64,000 nucleotides of DNA from contig JAHHIC010000093.1 of NCBI GenBank assembly GCA_019359035.1, positions 124,001-188,000 on the forward strand, given 5' to 3'. The DNA comes from Scytonematopsis contorta HA4267-MV1. Lineage in GTDB: Bacteria; Cyanobacteriota; Cyanobacteriia; Cyanobacteriales; Nostocaceae. Every line of letters starts with the position of its first letter. Position 1 is the first letter of the stretch. Made by a program: the position numbers and the translations under genes. Below are positions 8,825 to 17,124 of this stretch, one piece after another. The notes beneath the pieces were generated by a model. It was not told the origin of the DNA, did not search any database, and saw only the letters and a program-made list of their open reading frames with translations.

Positions 8825-9274
8825 TCATGTGTAGTTATTATTCACTTCCATCGCATTAATTTTTTCATTCAATTCTCTGATACGACGTGATAGCACTTTA
8901 ATAATATTTACCGCTATTTCGGGAGTTTCTTCTACTGCTTCGTAAAGTTGTTCTTGTGTTAATTCTAAACATTCACAAGCTTCCAAAGTTGTTGCGGTTG
9001 CGGAACGAGGTTGAGCGTCAAATACTGCCATTTCTCCGAATGATTCTCCTTTAGGAAATATTGCTAACTGTTTATCATCGATATGAACTCTAACTCTACC
9101 TGAAACAACAATGTAAAGCGAGCGTCCTTCGTCTCCTTGTTTAAATATTCTCTGATTAGCTCCAAAGGATAATTCATCCATTACTGAAGCTAGTCGAACA
9201 ATAAAGTCATCCCGTAATTCTTTGAAAATAGGTACTCGACGAACGAATAATAAACGGTCAAAGCTGGTTAGCAT
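8825..9274 (-). CDS. Cyclic nucleotide-binding domain protein
   Basis: A 149-residue protein that is essentially one cNMP-binding domain (CAP_ED fold, about residues 15-125) with a C-terminal helix. No DNA-binding domain is present, so it is not a Crp-type regulator. The phosphate-binding cassette region reads FGEMAVFDAQPRSATA, close to the cAMP/cGMP family pattern. The gene starts six bases after the upstream transporter-like gene on the same strand, so they form an operon. It probably acts as a separate regulatory subunit for that membrane protein; the ligand is unknown. Confidence 0.85.
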   Translation of the reverse strand: MLTSFDRLLFVRRVPIFKELRDDFIVRLASVMDELSFGANQRIFKQGDEGRSLYIVVSGRVRVHIDDKQLAIFPKGESFGEMAVFDAQPRSATATTLEACECLELTQEQLYEAVEETPEIAVNIIKVLSRRIRELNEKINAMEVNNNYT

Positions 9275-9280
9275 AGCTAG

Positions 9281-12200
9281 TTATTCTATTTGATATTTAT
9301 GCATTAACTGCTTAACTTGTGCCGATACAATAGGGTTTGTGTCTTGTTGTAGTTGGGGTAAAATTTCTAAAAGTATCCGAGGTGAAGCAACACTCAAATA
9401 TTCCAGTGCTGCTTCCCTAACAAAGCCTGTTGGATGACGTAAGAAAATCAGAATTTGTTGGGTCGAAAGTCTTATACGACCAATGTTAGCAAAATGAAGA
9501 CAGCAAGCTAAACACCAGTCGGAAAGTAAGTTTCCTAATGTTAATAGTCTACGAGTACGGTCACTTAATATTGTTTGTTCATATTGCACCATATCTGATT
9601 CTGTTAAGTATCGCAGTTTTTCTTCATGTGGACGTTTATCTAAGATATTTAGCAGTACTGATTTGCTAGGCAAGTTAATAGTATGTTCTAAAATTTCTAA
9701 ACCCCGCGCTTGATTAACTGTTAATTCTGATTGGAGGTTGAAGGCTGCTGCATGAATTTTTTCTAGTGGGTAAAGTAATTTTAGTATTAGTATTAATCGC
9801 TCTTTTACGTCTATTTCTATTTCTATAAGTGCTTTTTCTATTAAATCGCAAATGTCGATGATTCTTTCTTTTAATTTAAATTTTTCTTGATGATTTTTTG
9901 TTTGCAAATTGACGTATACTGCATACATTTCACTTTGTGTTTTAAAGTCTATATATGCTGCATAAATTTCTCCCAAAAAATGTAGTTCCTCTTCCACTAA
10001 TGTTTCGACTCTATTTTCATGAAATTTATCTACTAAACCATTCGTTCCTGTTTGTTTTTGTATTTTCAATAATGTTCTAAGTATATTTTTTCTAGTTGTA
10101 CCCCAAGTTTTTTCTAAGTATAACCATAATGTGTCTATCGCTTCCGTGGTGTTTATTTGCCCAATAGTACGCCAAGCATACATCCGTACTACTTCCGGCT
10201 CGTAAGTACTAGTAGCAAGTTTTACTAGCATGGGGATAGCTTCGTTCTCTAATTTTACCAGGGCAGTCATAGCACTATTTCTAGTCGATTTATAGAAAAG
10301 TCCCACGATTAGTGCAGAAAAATACTCTTCTAGATGATTTGCGGCAATCATTTCTAAGACCCCTTGACGCACTCGCAAGGAATCATCATTTAATAATTTG
10401 GGAATATGAATTCGTAGTGCTTGTATATACACTGCTCCGCTGAGGGCTTTAACTCCGTGAACTCGTTCTTGTTCAAGTTTATGAGTTAGCATTCGTTGTA
10501 GAGTTTTAGTTGCTGAAACCTTTTGCATAGGACTTCCTTGACGCAATAAAAGGGCTGCAGCGGTAGCACGGATAAGTGAATGTTGTTTCGGTTGGAGATA
10601 TTCTTCGAGTTGACTTAAGTTGAGGTTTGTATCGCTTAGCCAAAGGTAACGTAGAGCAAGTGCAAGGACTTCTGGTGTAACACTTTCTTTGGGTTGGTCT
10701 AGTAAAGTATTGACGTAGGGTAAATAGGTGGGGGATGCTCCTGTTGTCAGCATCACTTCTAGGCTTTGAGACTGCAAAGCGGGGGGAAGTTGGGGAAGCA
10801 TTGGAGCTAGGATACTAGGTGCTCCTTTGGGGTCGATTTGAGCTAAAAGTTCAATACAAGAGTGTTTATCGGTGATGTTACCTTGTTCTACTAAGGCTTT
10901 GATAACTGCTTGCTTAAATGCTCGTAAGTCCACATCCGCACCAAAAAGTTCTCCTCTGCCTGCTGTGAGGACTAGTAATTCTACGTATCCTTTTTGTAGT
11001 ATGCATATCACTCCTAGACATATAAGCGCAACAATAACCGTCTCACCAATCAGGATGACGTGTTGCATTGTCTCCGGTAGTAACCAGGAAAATAAAGGTA
11101 TGGTAATTAAAATTAAGAAGCCTCCTAAGCATGTAGCAATAGGTTCGGCAATTCCTCCTAGGAGTGTTTGGACGCGACTACGAATTTTATCTGGAATTGG
11201 TTGAAATAGTAATGGTCCGCCACTGGCAACAAACGTATACCGTAATAAATCGTCAAAAAACTTAAATATTATTAGTCCAACAAATAAGTTTTGCGCTTGC
11301 GTTTGAGGAAATAAACCTAATAAGAAAATAGTTACTGGTAGCAAAAGTACTACGAGTGTGGGGAGGGACGCAACACTGACAAATACCCCAAATCGTTCTA
11401 AAACTCTGCTGGAGACAAACCACTGCATCGCTAATTGGCAAAGTCCCGCTGTGGCATTAAATATACCTAAAAATCTAGCAATTTCTTGTTCTTCAAATTT
11501 TGACTGTACTTGGGTCAGGTATTGAAAATCTATTAGTACCCCTATTATTTGGATTAAACCAATAAAGGTAAATAATAGTAAGGCGTAACGTTTAATAGAA
11601 CCTGTTAAACGATAACGGTTTTTATGTTGTGCATCTTGCATCAGCCTTTGTGGTGGTTCGGCTAATGCTTGGGGGTAATTTTTACCTAAGTATTGTAGGA
11701 TAAATCCACTTGAAGCAATGATTACTGCTCCTAGAAGGATAAGTTGTTCCAGTTTGACGAATTGCAACAAAAAAGGCAAGCTGTAACCGCTAATAACATC
11801 CGCAACTAGAATACCGCTTGTAACTAGTGGGTATGCTCGCTTAATTTCACGGATGTTAAATAGTTGGTTGGAAACGATGGAAATATTCAAGTCATTCACT
11901 ACGTAAATCGCTTCGACCCACAGACGCAACAAAAATACGACAGCTATTGCTACTTGGGAACTGGGTATTACCCAGTGCAGCGCAACTAATAGCACTAATG
12001 GCAATACCATACAGGGTGCGATCGCTACGATTACCCACCGCAATGGAAAAGTTCTTTGCAACCAGGAGTAAAAAAAAACGAATCCCGCACCAATTGCCCC
12101 GCTACTTATATAAATCCAAGGTACTAAAAAAGGCTCAAATTTACCCAAGAACATGGCTACAGCACTGTCTTCAACCCATCGTAATCCTACGGATATAAGT

Positions 12201-12319
12201 GTGTAAGTAAAAAATATAAGTAATGTACGTTCGCTCTCCTCTGGTCGGAGGTTAACCCACGAAAGCAATCGTCCCAAAATTCCTTTGTTCGGAGCAAACC
12301 AGTAGTTTTTCAGTTCCAT
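9281..12319 (-). CDS. Large membrane protein: nucleotide-transporter/MFS-like N-terminus with HEAT repeats
   Basis: About 1012 residues. The first ~440 residues contain around a dozen hydrophobic segments resembling the ATP/ADP (Npt/TLC) or MFS transporter fold (for example LLIFFTYTLISVGLRWVEDSAVAMF and WVEAIYVVNDLNISIVSNQLF). The remaining ~570 residues are soluble, helical and repetitive (VKALSGAVYIQALRIHIPKLLNDDSLRVRQGVLEMI and similar), typical of HEAT repeats. I start at the ATG at 12319 (MELKNYWF); an in-frame TTG at 12334 adds five residues. The next gene, six bases on, encodes a lone cNMP-binding domain. Substrate is unknown; the Npt resemblance is by eye. Confidence 0.8.
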   Translation of the reverse strand: MELKNYWFAPNKGILGRLLSWVNLRPEESERTLLIFFTYTLISVGLRWVEDSAVAMFLGKFEPFLVPWIYISSGAIGAGFVFFYSWLQRTFPLRWVIVAIAPCMVLPLVLLVALHWVIPSSQVAIAVVFLLRLWVEAIYVVNDLNISIVSNQLFNIREIKRAYPLVTSGILVADVISGYSLPFLLQFVKLEQLILLGAVIIASSGFILQYLGKNYPQALAEPPQRLMQDAQHKNRYRLTGSIKRYALLLFTFIGLIQIIGVLIDFQYLTQVQSKFEEQEIARFLGIFNATAGLCQLAMQWFVSSRVLERFGVFVSVASLPTLVVLLLPVTIFLLGLFPQTQAQNLFVGLIIFKFFDDLLRYTFVASGGPLLFQPIPDKIRSRVQTLLGGIAEPIATCLGGFLILITIPLFSWLLPETMQHVILIGETVIVALICLGVICILQKGYVELLVLTAGRGELFGADVDLRAFKQAVIKALVEQGNITDKHSCIELLAQIDPKGAPSILAPMLPQLPPALQSQSLEVMLTTGASPTYLPYVNTLLDQPKESVTPEVLALALRYLWLSDTNLNLSQLEEYLQPKQHSLIRATAAALLLRQGSPMQKVSATKTLQRMLTHKLEQERVHGVKALSGAVYIQALRIHIPKLLNDDSLRVRQGVLEMIAANHLEEYFSALIVGLFYKSTRNSAMTALVKLENEAIPMLVKLATSTYEPEVVRMYAWRTIGQINTTEAIDTLWLYLEKTWGTTRKNILRTLLKIQKQTGTNGLVDKFHENRVETLVEEELHFLGEIYAAYIDFKTQSEMYAVYVNLQTKNHQEKFKLKERIIDICDLIEKALIEIEIDVKERLILILKLLYPLEKIHAAAFNLQSELTVNQARGLEILEHTINLPSKSVLLNILDKRPHEEKLRYLTESDMVQYEQTILSDRTRRLLTLGNLLSDWCLACCLHFANIGRIRLSTQQILIFLRHPTGFVREAALEYLSVASPRILLEILPQLQQDTNPIVSAQVKQLMHKYQIE

Positions 12320-12720
12320 GCAGTTGAATGCCAAGTCAGAGGGTCGCAGTTGCTAAGGACAGTGCCTTCTGTTGAGCAGCATCATCTACCCTTTTAACCA
12401 AATAGCAAAAGTCCTGAGTAACTGAGTATTATTCTTCCCACTCAGCACCCAAGACTATCAACTTTGAATATGGAATTTTCAAGAAAGAAGGATTTAAGGT
12501 AATAGGATAATGTAGAGACGCGATTAATCGCGTCTTTTTATATGGAATTTTCAAGAAAGAAGGATTCAAGGTAACAGCATAATGTAGAGACGCGGTTAAT
12601 CGCGTCTTTTTATGTGGAATTTTCAAGAAAGAAGGATTTAAGGTAACAGCATAATGTAGAGACGCGATTAATCGCGTCTCTACAAAGGTCTGTGATTAAG
12701 AATTTAAAATTTACGTGGCA
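12320..12720. other. Intergenic region dominated by a tandem repeat
   Basis: Upstream of the transporter-like gene and downstream of infC. It contains three 72-bp repeats (12471-12683) and no credible gene. A 65-codon minus-strand frame across the repeats is repeat-derived. Confidence 0.7.
12471..12683. repeat. Three tandem 72-bp units each carrying a palindrome
   Basis: Units begin at 12471, 12543 and 12615 (exact 72-base spacing). Each ends in the palindrome gacgcgattaatcgcgtc. In units 1 and 2 the right arm runs into cttttta, while unit 3 keeps the full arm ending ctctac. The same palindrome recurs three times at 13740-13935, on the other side of infC. Confidence 0.92.
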
Positions 12721-13254
12721 CTATTTTTTAGGAGAAATCAGCATCATCATGTTACGCCCTTCTTTTTTCGGCGCTTGTTGTACTTCTCCGACCTCTTCTA
12801 GGTCATTAGCCATACGCTTAAGCAAGTCCTCTGCTAAGTCGCTATGTTGAATTTCTCTACCTCGGAACATTACCGTGGCTTTGACCTTATCACCGTCTTT
12901 GAGAAAGCGTTCTGCTTGCTTGACGCGCACTTGGTAATCATGGTCTTCTATTTTGTAGCGCATCTTCACTTCTTTGACATCAGCCGTATGCTGCTTCTTC
13001 TTAGCTTCTCGCGCTTTCTTTTCTTGCTCAAATTTAAATTTCCCATAGTCCATAATACGACAGACTGGCGGTTCAGCTTTGTCTGACAGCAGCACTAAAT
13101 CTAGCTCTTTTTCTTCTGCTAGCTGTTGCGCTTCCTGTGGGGTCAATATCCCCAGCTGGCTACCATCCGTATCTATCACCCGAATTTTCGGGAAGCGAAT
13201 TCGTTCGTTAATTTGGGGCAGATCGCGGTTTTTTTTCTTCTCTATCACTGGCAT
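12721..13254 (-). CDS. infC: Translation initiation factor IF-3
   Basis: IF-3 binds the 30S subunit and checks start-codon pairing. The 177-residue protein has the N-domain ([20 protein letters not shown]), the linker ([19 protein letters not shown]) and the C-domain ([18 protein letters not shown].. [19 protein letters not shown]). It ends with the conserved [10 protein letters not shown]. The start is an ordinary ATG giving [14 protein letters not shown], as in other cyanobacteria, not the AUU used for autoregulation in enterics. rpmI and rplT are not adjacent. Palindromic repeats lie on both sides of it. Confidence 0.97.
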   Translation of the reverse strand: MPVIEKKKNRDLPQINERIRFPKIRVIDTDGSQLGILTPQEAQQLAEEKELDLVLLSDKAEPPVCRIMDYGKFKFEQEKKAREAKKKQHTADVKEVKMRYKIEDHDYQVRVKQAERFLKDGDKVKATVMFRGREIQHSDLAEDLLKRMANDLEEVGEVQQAPKKEGRNMMMLISPKK

Positions 13255-13959
13255 TATTATTTGTGGGAGCTCTTTGTTATGTTTTTGGTTTGGTTTTACG
13301 TCGTTTGTCCCTGAGACGGCTAGTTGCTGGCTCGGAGAACTAGAAAGGTGGCTATACTTCTAGAGTAGCTAATTCATTTACAAATGTCGTTGACCTTTGT
13401 ACTTGTCATTCTACTCACTCTCTCAATAATTTTTCTGCTTTTGTTAATCTAAATTACACAAAGGGTCTCTATGTTAACTATTGTAACGATTACGGGTTAA
13501 ATAGTTGACTAGTTTTTGCCTCAGTATCAGCCTACAGGATGATATTTTCACCTCGATTTATGTATAGTTTTTCTTATTATACTTAATAGTATTATTTAAC
13601 ACTATTCATCTGATTTAAATCGTATTTATTCTGAATATAGGATTAAAAAGTTATACATATGGGGGAGTGGGGAGTGGAGAAGGGGAGTGGGGAATTGGGA
13701 GCGGGGAAGGGGAACGAACAAAAATTTTACGCCAGAATCGTAGAGACGCGATTAATCGCGTCTCTACGGAATTGGGAATGGGGAATGGGGAATGGGGAAC
13801 GAAATACAAAAATTTTACGCCAGAATTGTAGAGACGCGATTAATCGCGTCTCTACGGAATTGGGAATGGCGAAGGGGAACGAAATACAAAAATTTTACGC
13901 CAGAATCGTAGAGACGCGATTAATCGCGTCTCTACACATCGTTGGGGGGGAAATTAAAC
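13255..13959. other. infC upstream region and repeat field
   Basis: 13255-13655 is AT-rich, presumably holds the infC promoter and leader, and shows no gene. 13660-13935 is a repeat field. A 112-codon plus-strand frame (13659-13997) is translated repeat DNA. Confidence 0.6.
13660..13935. repeat. Heptamers plus three tandem palindrome units
   Basis: G-rich heptamers (ggggaat/gggagt) alternate with three copies of a unit ending in the palindrome gacgcgattaatcgcgtc with full gtagag/ctctac arms, at 13740-13767, 13828-13855 and 13908-13935 (spacings 88 and 80). The units share the spacer text acaaaaattttacgccagaa. Confidence 0.92.
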
Positions 13960-14880
13960 ATGACGGCAGCATTGGAATGGCAGCAACGGGTTGGTAATCA
14001 AAGAGACTGGGTTTGGCGTGGTTGGCAAACTCGTTATACTTATATTCGCTCTCAGCAAAATCAGAAAGAGACTACACCTGTGATTTTGCTACATGGGTTT
14101 GGTGCTTCTATCGGCCATTGGCGTCATAATTTGGAAGTTTTGGGAGAGCAGCATACAGTTTACGCTTTGGATATGTTGGGTTGGGGAGCGTCTCAAAAAG
14201 CTCCAGTTAATTACAGTATTAGTTTTTGGGCGGAACAGGTGTATGAGTTTTGGAAGACTTTTATTGGTAAACCAGTAGTGCTGGTAGGAAATTCTTTAGG
14301 TTCGCTGGTTTGTCTCGCTGCTGCGGATATGCATCCAGAGATGGTAAAGGGTGTGATAATGATGAGTCTGCCTGACCCGACTTTGGAGGAAGAAGCAATT
14401 CCTGAGACCATGCGTCCTTTTGTGATGCCGATAATCAGGGGTATGAAAAATATTGTTGCTTCACCGTTATTACTTAAACCTTTGTTTCGGTTTGTACGAC
14501 AACCGGGTGTGTTGCGTCGTTGGGCAGGTATTGCTTATGCTAATCAGTCGGCTATAACTGATGAACTTGTAGAAATTTTCGCAGGACCACCTCAAGACCG
14601 TGGTTCTATACGCGCTTTCATTGCTCTTTTTAAGTCTTCGGTGAGAGCAAATTATAGTCCTAGTGTCAAGAATATTTTACCTAACTTAACAGTTCCTATG
14701 TTATTGATTTGGGGAAAAGAAGATAGATTTGTTCCCCCAGTTCTTGCGGATAAGTTTGCTCAATATAATGAAAAGTTACAAGTGCTGTCTTTGGATGGTG
14801 TTGGGCATTGTCCCCATGATGAATGTCCGGAACTGATAAATCAGACTATTTTGGAATGGTTGGTGACGGTTGACGGTTGA
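13960..14880 (+). CDS. Alpha/beta hydrolase
   Basis: A 306-residue alpha/beta-hydrolase-fold protein. Visible are the oxyanion-hole motif HGFGAS (about residues 44-49), the nucleophile elbow GNSLGS (about 111-116, Ser), an acid in WGKEDRFVPP and the catalytic His in GVGHCPHDE. Cyanobacteria carry several such proteins, and the substrate cannot be told from sequence. The ATG at 13960 is preferred over an in-frame TTG at 13942. The palindrome field ends 25 bases upstream. The last codons and the TGA stop lie inside a gttgacg heptamer array, so the C-terminal VTVDG is repeat-encoded. Confidence 0.9.
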   Translation: MTAALEWQQRVGNQRDWVWRGWQTRYTYIRSQQNQKETTPVILLHGFGASIGHWRHNLEVLGEQHTVYALDMLGWGASQKAPVNYSISFWAEQVYEFWKTFIGKPVVLVGNSLGSLVCLAAADMHPEMVKGVIMMSLPDPTLEEEAIPETMRPFVMPIIRGMKNIVASPLLLKPLFRFVRQPGVLRRWAGIAYANQSAITDELVEIFAGPPQDRGSIRAFIALFKSSVRANYSPSVKNILPNLTVPMLLIWGKEDRFVPPVLADKFAQYNEKLQVLSLDGVGHCPHDECPELINQTILEWLVTVDG

Positions 14881-14930
14881 CGGTTGACTGTTGACTGTTG
14901 ACTGTTGACGGTTGATGGTTGACTGTTGAA
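14862..14930. repeat. gttgac(g/t) heptamer array overlapping a stop codon
   Basis: About nine heptamers of gttgacg/gttgact type. They begin within the last codons of the alpha/beta hydrolase gene and run about 50 bases past it. Confidence 0.88.
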
Positions 14931-14940
14931 TTGCGAATTG

Positions 14941-15004
14941 CGTAAGCGCTCCGCTCCACTGCGTGTTCGCGTCAGCGTCCGCTTGCGGATACGCGCAGCG
15001 TGCC
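14941..15004. repeat. GC-rich palindromic element
   Basis: A GC-rich island (gcgctccgctcc.. gcgtccgcttgcggatacgc) with a tight stem TCCGC (14978-14982) / GCGGA (14985-14989). It stands out from the AT-rich surroundings and resembles small palindromic elements scattered in filamentous cyanobacteria. Confidence 0.6.
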
Positions 15005-15072
15005 CATAAAGGCTTATTGCAAATTGTTTAACCCCACTCCCTATTTTGATTTTTAGGTGACGCGATTCAGTT

Positions 15073-15078
15073 TATAAT
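15073..15078 (+). promoter_or_regulatory. Possible -10 box for ilvN
   Basis: A perfect TATAAT about 60 bases upstream of the ilvN ATG. No convincing -35 box at the ideal spacing; a TTGATT lies 20 bases upstream. Confidence 0.3.
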
Positions 15079-15138
15079 ATAGAACTACATTTTAATTTAA
15101 TGTTTTATTGCTTTTAGGGTAGGCTCTTAGCAGCGAAG

Positions 15139-15660
15139 ATGAAACATACTCTTTCTGTGCTTGTTGAAGATGAAGCGGGTGTTCTTTCCCGTATTGCTGG
15201 TTTATTTGCTCGTCGTGGTTTTAATATCGAAAGTCTTGCGGTTGGGCCTGCGGAACAGTCTGGGGTTTCTCGGATTACGATGGTTGTTCCTGGTGATGAC
15301 CGCGTGATTGAACAACTCACGAAGCAATTATATAAGTTAATTAATGTCTTGAAGGTGCAAGATATTACCGAGACTCCTTGTGTTGAACGAGAGTTGATGT
15401 TGCTGAAAGTGAATGCTACAAGCAGTAACCGTTCAGAAATTGTTGAACTGGCTCAGATTTTTCGTGCGCGAGTGGTGGATGTGGCTGAGGATTCCCTAAC
15501 TTTAGAAGTTGTGGGTGACCCTGGGAAGATGGTGGCTATTGTCCAAGTCCTACAAAAATTCGGTCTGAGGGAAATCGCTCGCACGGGTAAAATTGTTCTA
15601 ACTCGTGAGTCGGGTGTGAATACAGAGTTGCTTAAGTCTTTAGAAGCTAAAGTGTCTTGA
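15139..15660 (+). CDS. ilvN: Acetolactate synthase small (regulatory) subunit
   Basis: Regulatory subunit of acetohydroxyacid synthase, the first common enzyme of valine, leucine and isoleucine synthesis. It activates the large subunit and mediates valine feedback. The 173 residues hold an N-terminal ACT domain ([35 protein letters not shown]) and a C-terminal domain ending KTGKIVL-type text ([14 protein letters not shown]). Length and order are typical. The large subunit gene is not in the window, which is common in cyanobacteria. Confidence 0.96.
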   Translation: MKHTLSVLVEDEAGVLSRIAGLFARRGFNIESLAVGPAEQSGVSRITMVVPGDDRVIEQLTKQLYKLINVLKVQDITETPCVERELMLLKVNATSSNRSEIVELAQIFRARVVDVAEDSLTLEVVGDPGKMVAIVQVLQKFGLREIARTGKIVLTRESGVNTELLKSLEAKVS

Positions 15661-15759
15661 TTTTACTGGCAACTTGTTCTTCCCTGCAACAGTTGTAGCT
15701 TGTTTGGTAAAATCATGCTGCTATTGGAAACTTTTGTGGGGTGGGCATCCTTGCCCGCT

Positions 15760-15817
15760 CGATTGCAAAACCTACGCAGTATTGCGCCCGATAGCAAAAC
15801 CTACGCAGTATTGCGCC
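15760..15817. repeat. 29-bp direct repeat, two copies
   Basis: Two adjacent copies (15760 and 15789) of a unit reading cgat(t/a)gcaaaacctacgc then agtattgcgcc, differing at one base. Confidence 0.88.
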
Positions 15818-16217
15818 CGATTGTACCTCACTAACTTGATAGTTGCTGTAAGTAATTTTGATTCCGAGGGGAACGATTACTCAAGATTGTTTATATTCGT
15901 TTCTTTTTATGTTATTTTGTAAAACCATATAATTACCGCTTCAAAAATTAATCACAGAAATTTGTTTAAAGCCGTAAAAGTAATCATAATCAAGGAAAGC
16001 TCGTGTATATGGCTGTGTCCGCAATACAAGAATATAAAGTAGTGCCATTTTGGCATGACTTGTGACTTAAAGATTGGTAAAAAAGTAATTACATAAGTAA
16101 ATAAATAATTAGACATCGTAAACTGCCTTTACAAGCAGCGATGAAATAGACTCGGCTTTTAGCTACTACGCTAATCTATCGGAATACTTCCGCATATAGC
16201 TGCGTATTATCTAATCG

Positions 16218-16246
16218 AAAAATCAACGTTATAGCGTTTGATTTTT
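16218..16246. promoter_or_regulatory. Stem-loop in the exopolysaccharide upstream region
   Basis: AAAAATCAA (16218-16226) pairs perfectly with TTGATTTTT (16238-16246) over an 11-base loop. Function is unknown; it could be a weak terminator or leader structure. Confidence 0.35.
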
Positions 16247-17124
16247 GATATAAATTTGTGTTCCCACCTATCAACTGAGGGTAAGTTCATCATCTATAGC
16301 TGTAGATGAAACAAAAATTACAGGCTGTTTTCCTACTTTGGAAATTATGCTATTTGTGGTTCATTATCAAGCAAAAATGAAGTTGCACATCACATTGTTT
16401 GTTAATGTAAAATAATTTGAAAATTTTGTTTATCATTTTGGGGTGATTCGGGTATGCTCTACTGTTTTGAAGCGAAACTTAACAATAAAATTATCACAAA
16501 TATTTGTTGGCAAATTTGGATAAATACACTACAATTCAAAAGTCAGCTTTAATAAAAGACTGCTTCTGTTTCTCTAGAGAGATTCATAGATTGCCAGGGT
16601 TATTAAGATGGAGTGTGACAGTTTAAAAGCTGTTCGATTAGACTCCAGCTTAGATGCTAACACCTAACAAAATAATGAAAGTGACTAGTTTTGACCGGAA
16701 TCTTTCAGAAAAAAAAATAGATGTTTGAAGCTTGTACTTGATTTTAAGTACTTCTTCAGCCCACCTTTTTAATTCAAAATACAGTGTATATAAATTTAAA
16801 TGAGGTTGTGGGGCTTTATTTCTAATATAGAATATTTTGCCTTGAGACAATAACCTATGTCTATTTACTAATGAAGTGAGTGTACTTTGTGGGTAAGTAG
16901 GGATTTATCAAGCTGTCAATTAAATAATTTTTTGCATCTTGAAAAAGTATTTAGTATTTTTTCGGAAAGTTTAATTTGATGGTAAAGCTTTGAACATAAT
17001 ATTATGTTCTTGGTTTGAGGTTAATGACACGATAACCTCACTGTTTTTCCGTACTCAGTGGGATTTGTCCAAACTATGAGTACCCAAGCCATAAGCTTAT
17101 TCCAGAATTTCCTGGAGGTTTTAG

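Larger units (their letters stand above)
15661..17124. other. 1.46-kb gene-free region before the exopolysaccharide locus
   Basis: No credible gene in six frames. It holds a dispersed repeat (gtggggtgggcatccttgcc, 15737-15756), a 29-bp direct repeat (15760-15817) and small stems: TGCCA/TGGCA (16043-16055), CATCG..CTGC/GCAG..CGATG (16114-16143) and AAAAATCAA/TTGATTTTT (16218-16246). The last ~1 kb is AT-rich and directly precedes the first polysaccharide gene, so it is the natural place for the locus promoter and a long leader. A good SD (CTGGAGG, about 17108) precedes the ATG at 17125. Confidence 0.6.

Noticed and set aside
12429-12626. 65-codon minus-strand frame
   Set aside because: It is the translation of three 72-bp repeats (KIPxKKTRLxASLHY repeats with the unit) and has no ribosome binding site.
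13659-13997. 112-codon plus-strand frame before the alpha/beta hydrolase
   Set aside because: Encoded by G-rich heptamers and palindrome units; repeats of GNERNTKILRQN-type text reflect the DNA repeat. It also overlaps the real hydrolase start.
15674-15922. 82-codon frame after ilvN
   Set aside because: Runs through a 29-bp direct repeat and a dispersed repeat; composition is not protein-like.
16615-16660. tRNA-like T-arm (gttcgatta)
   Set aside because: No acceptor, D-arm or anticodon stem can be folded around it.
16650-16850. 66-codon minus-strand frame in the long spacer
   Set aside because: No SD, no recognisable family, and low-complexity AT-rich coding.
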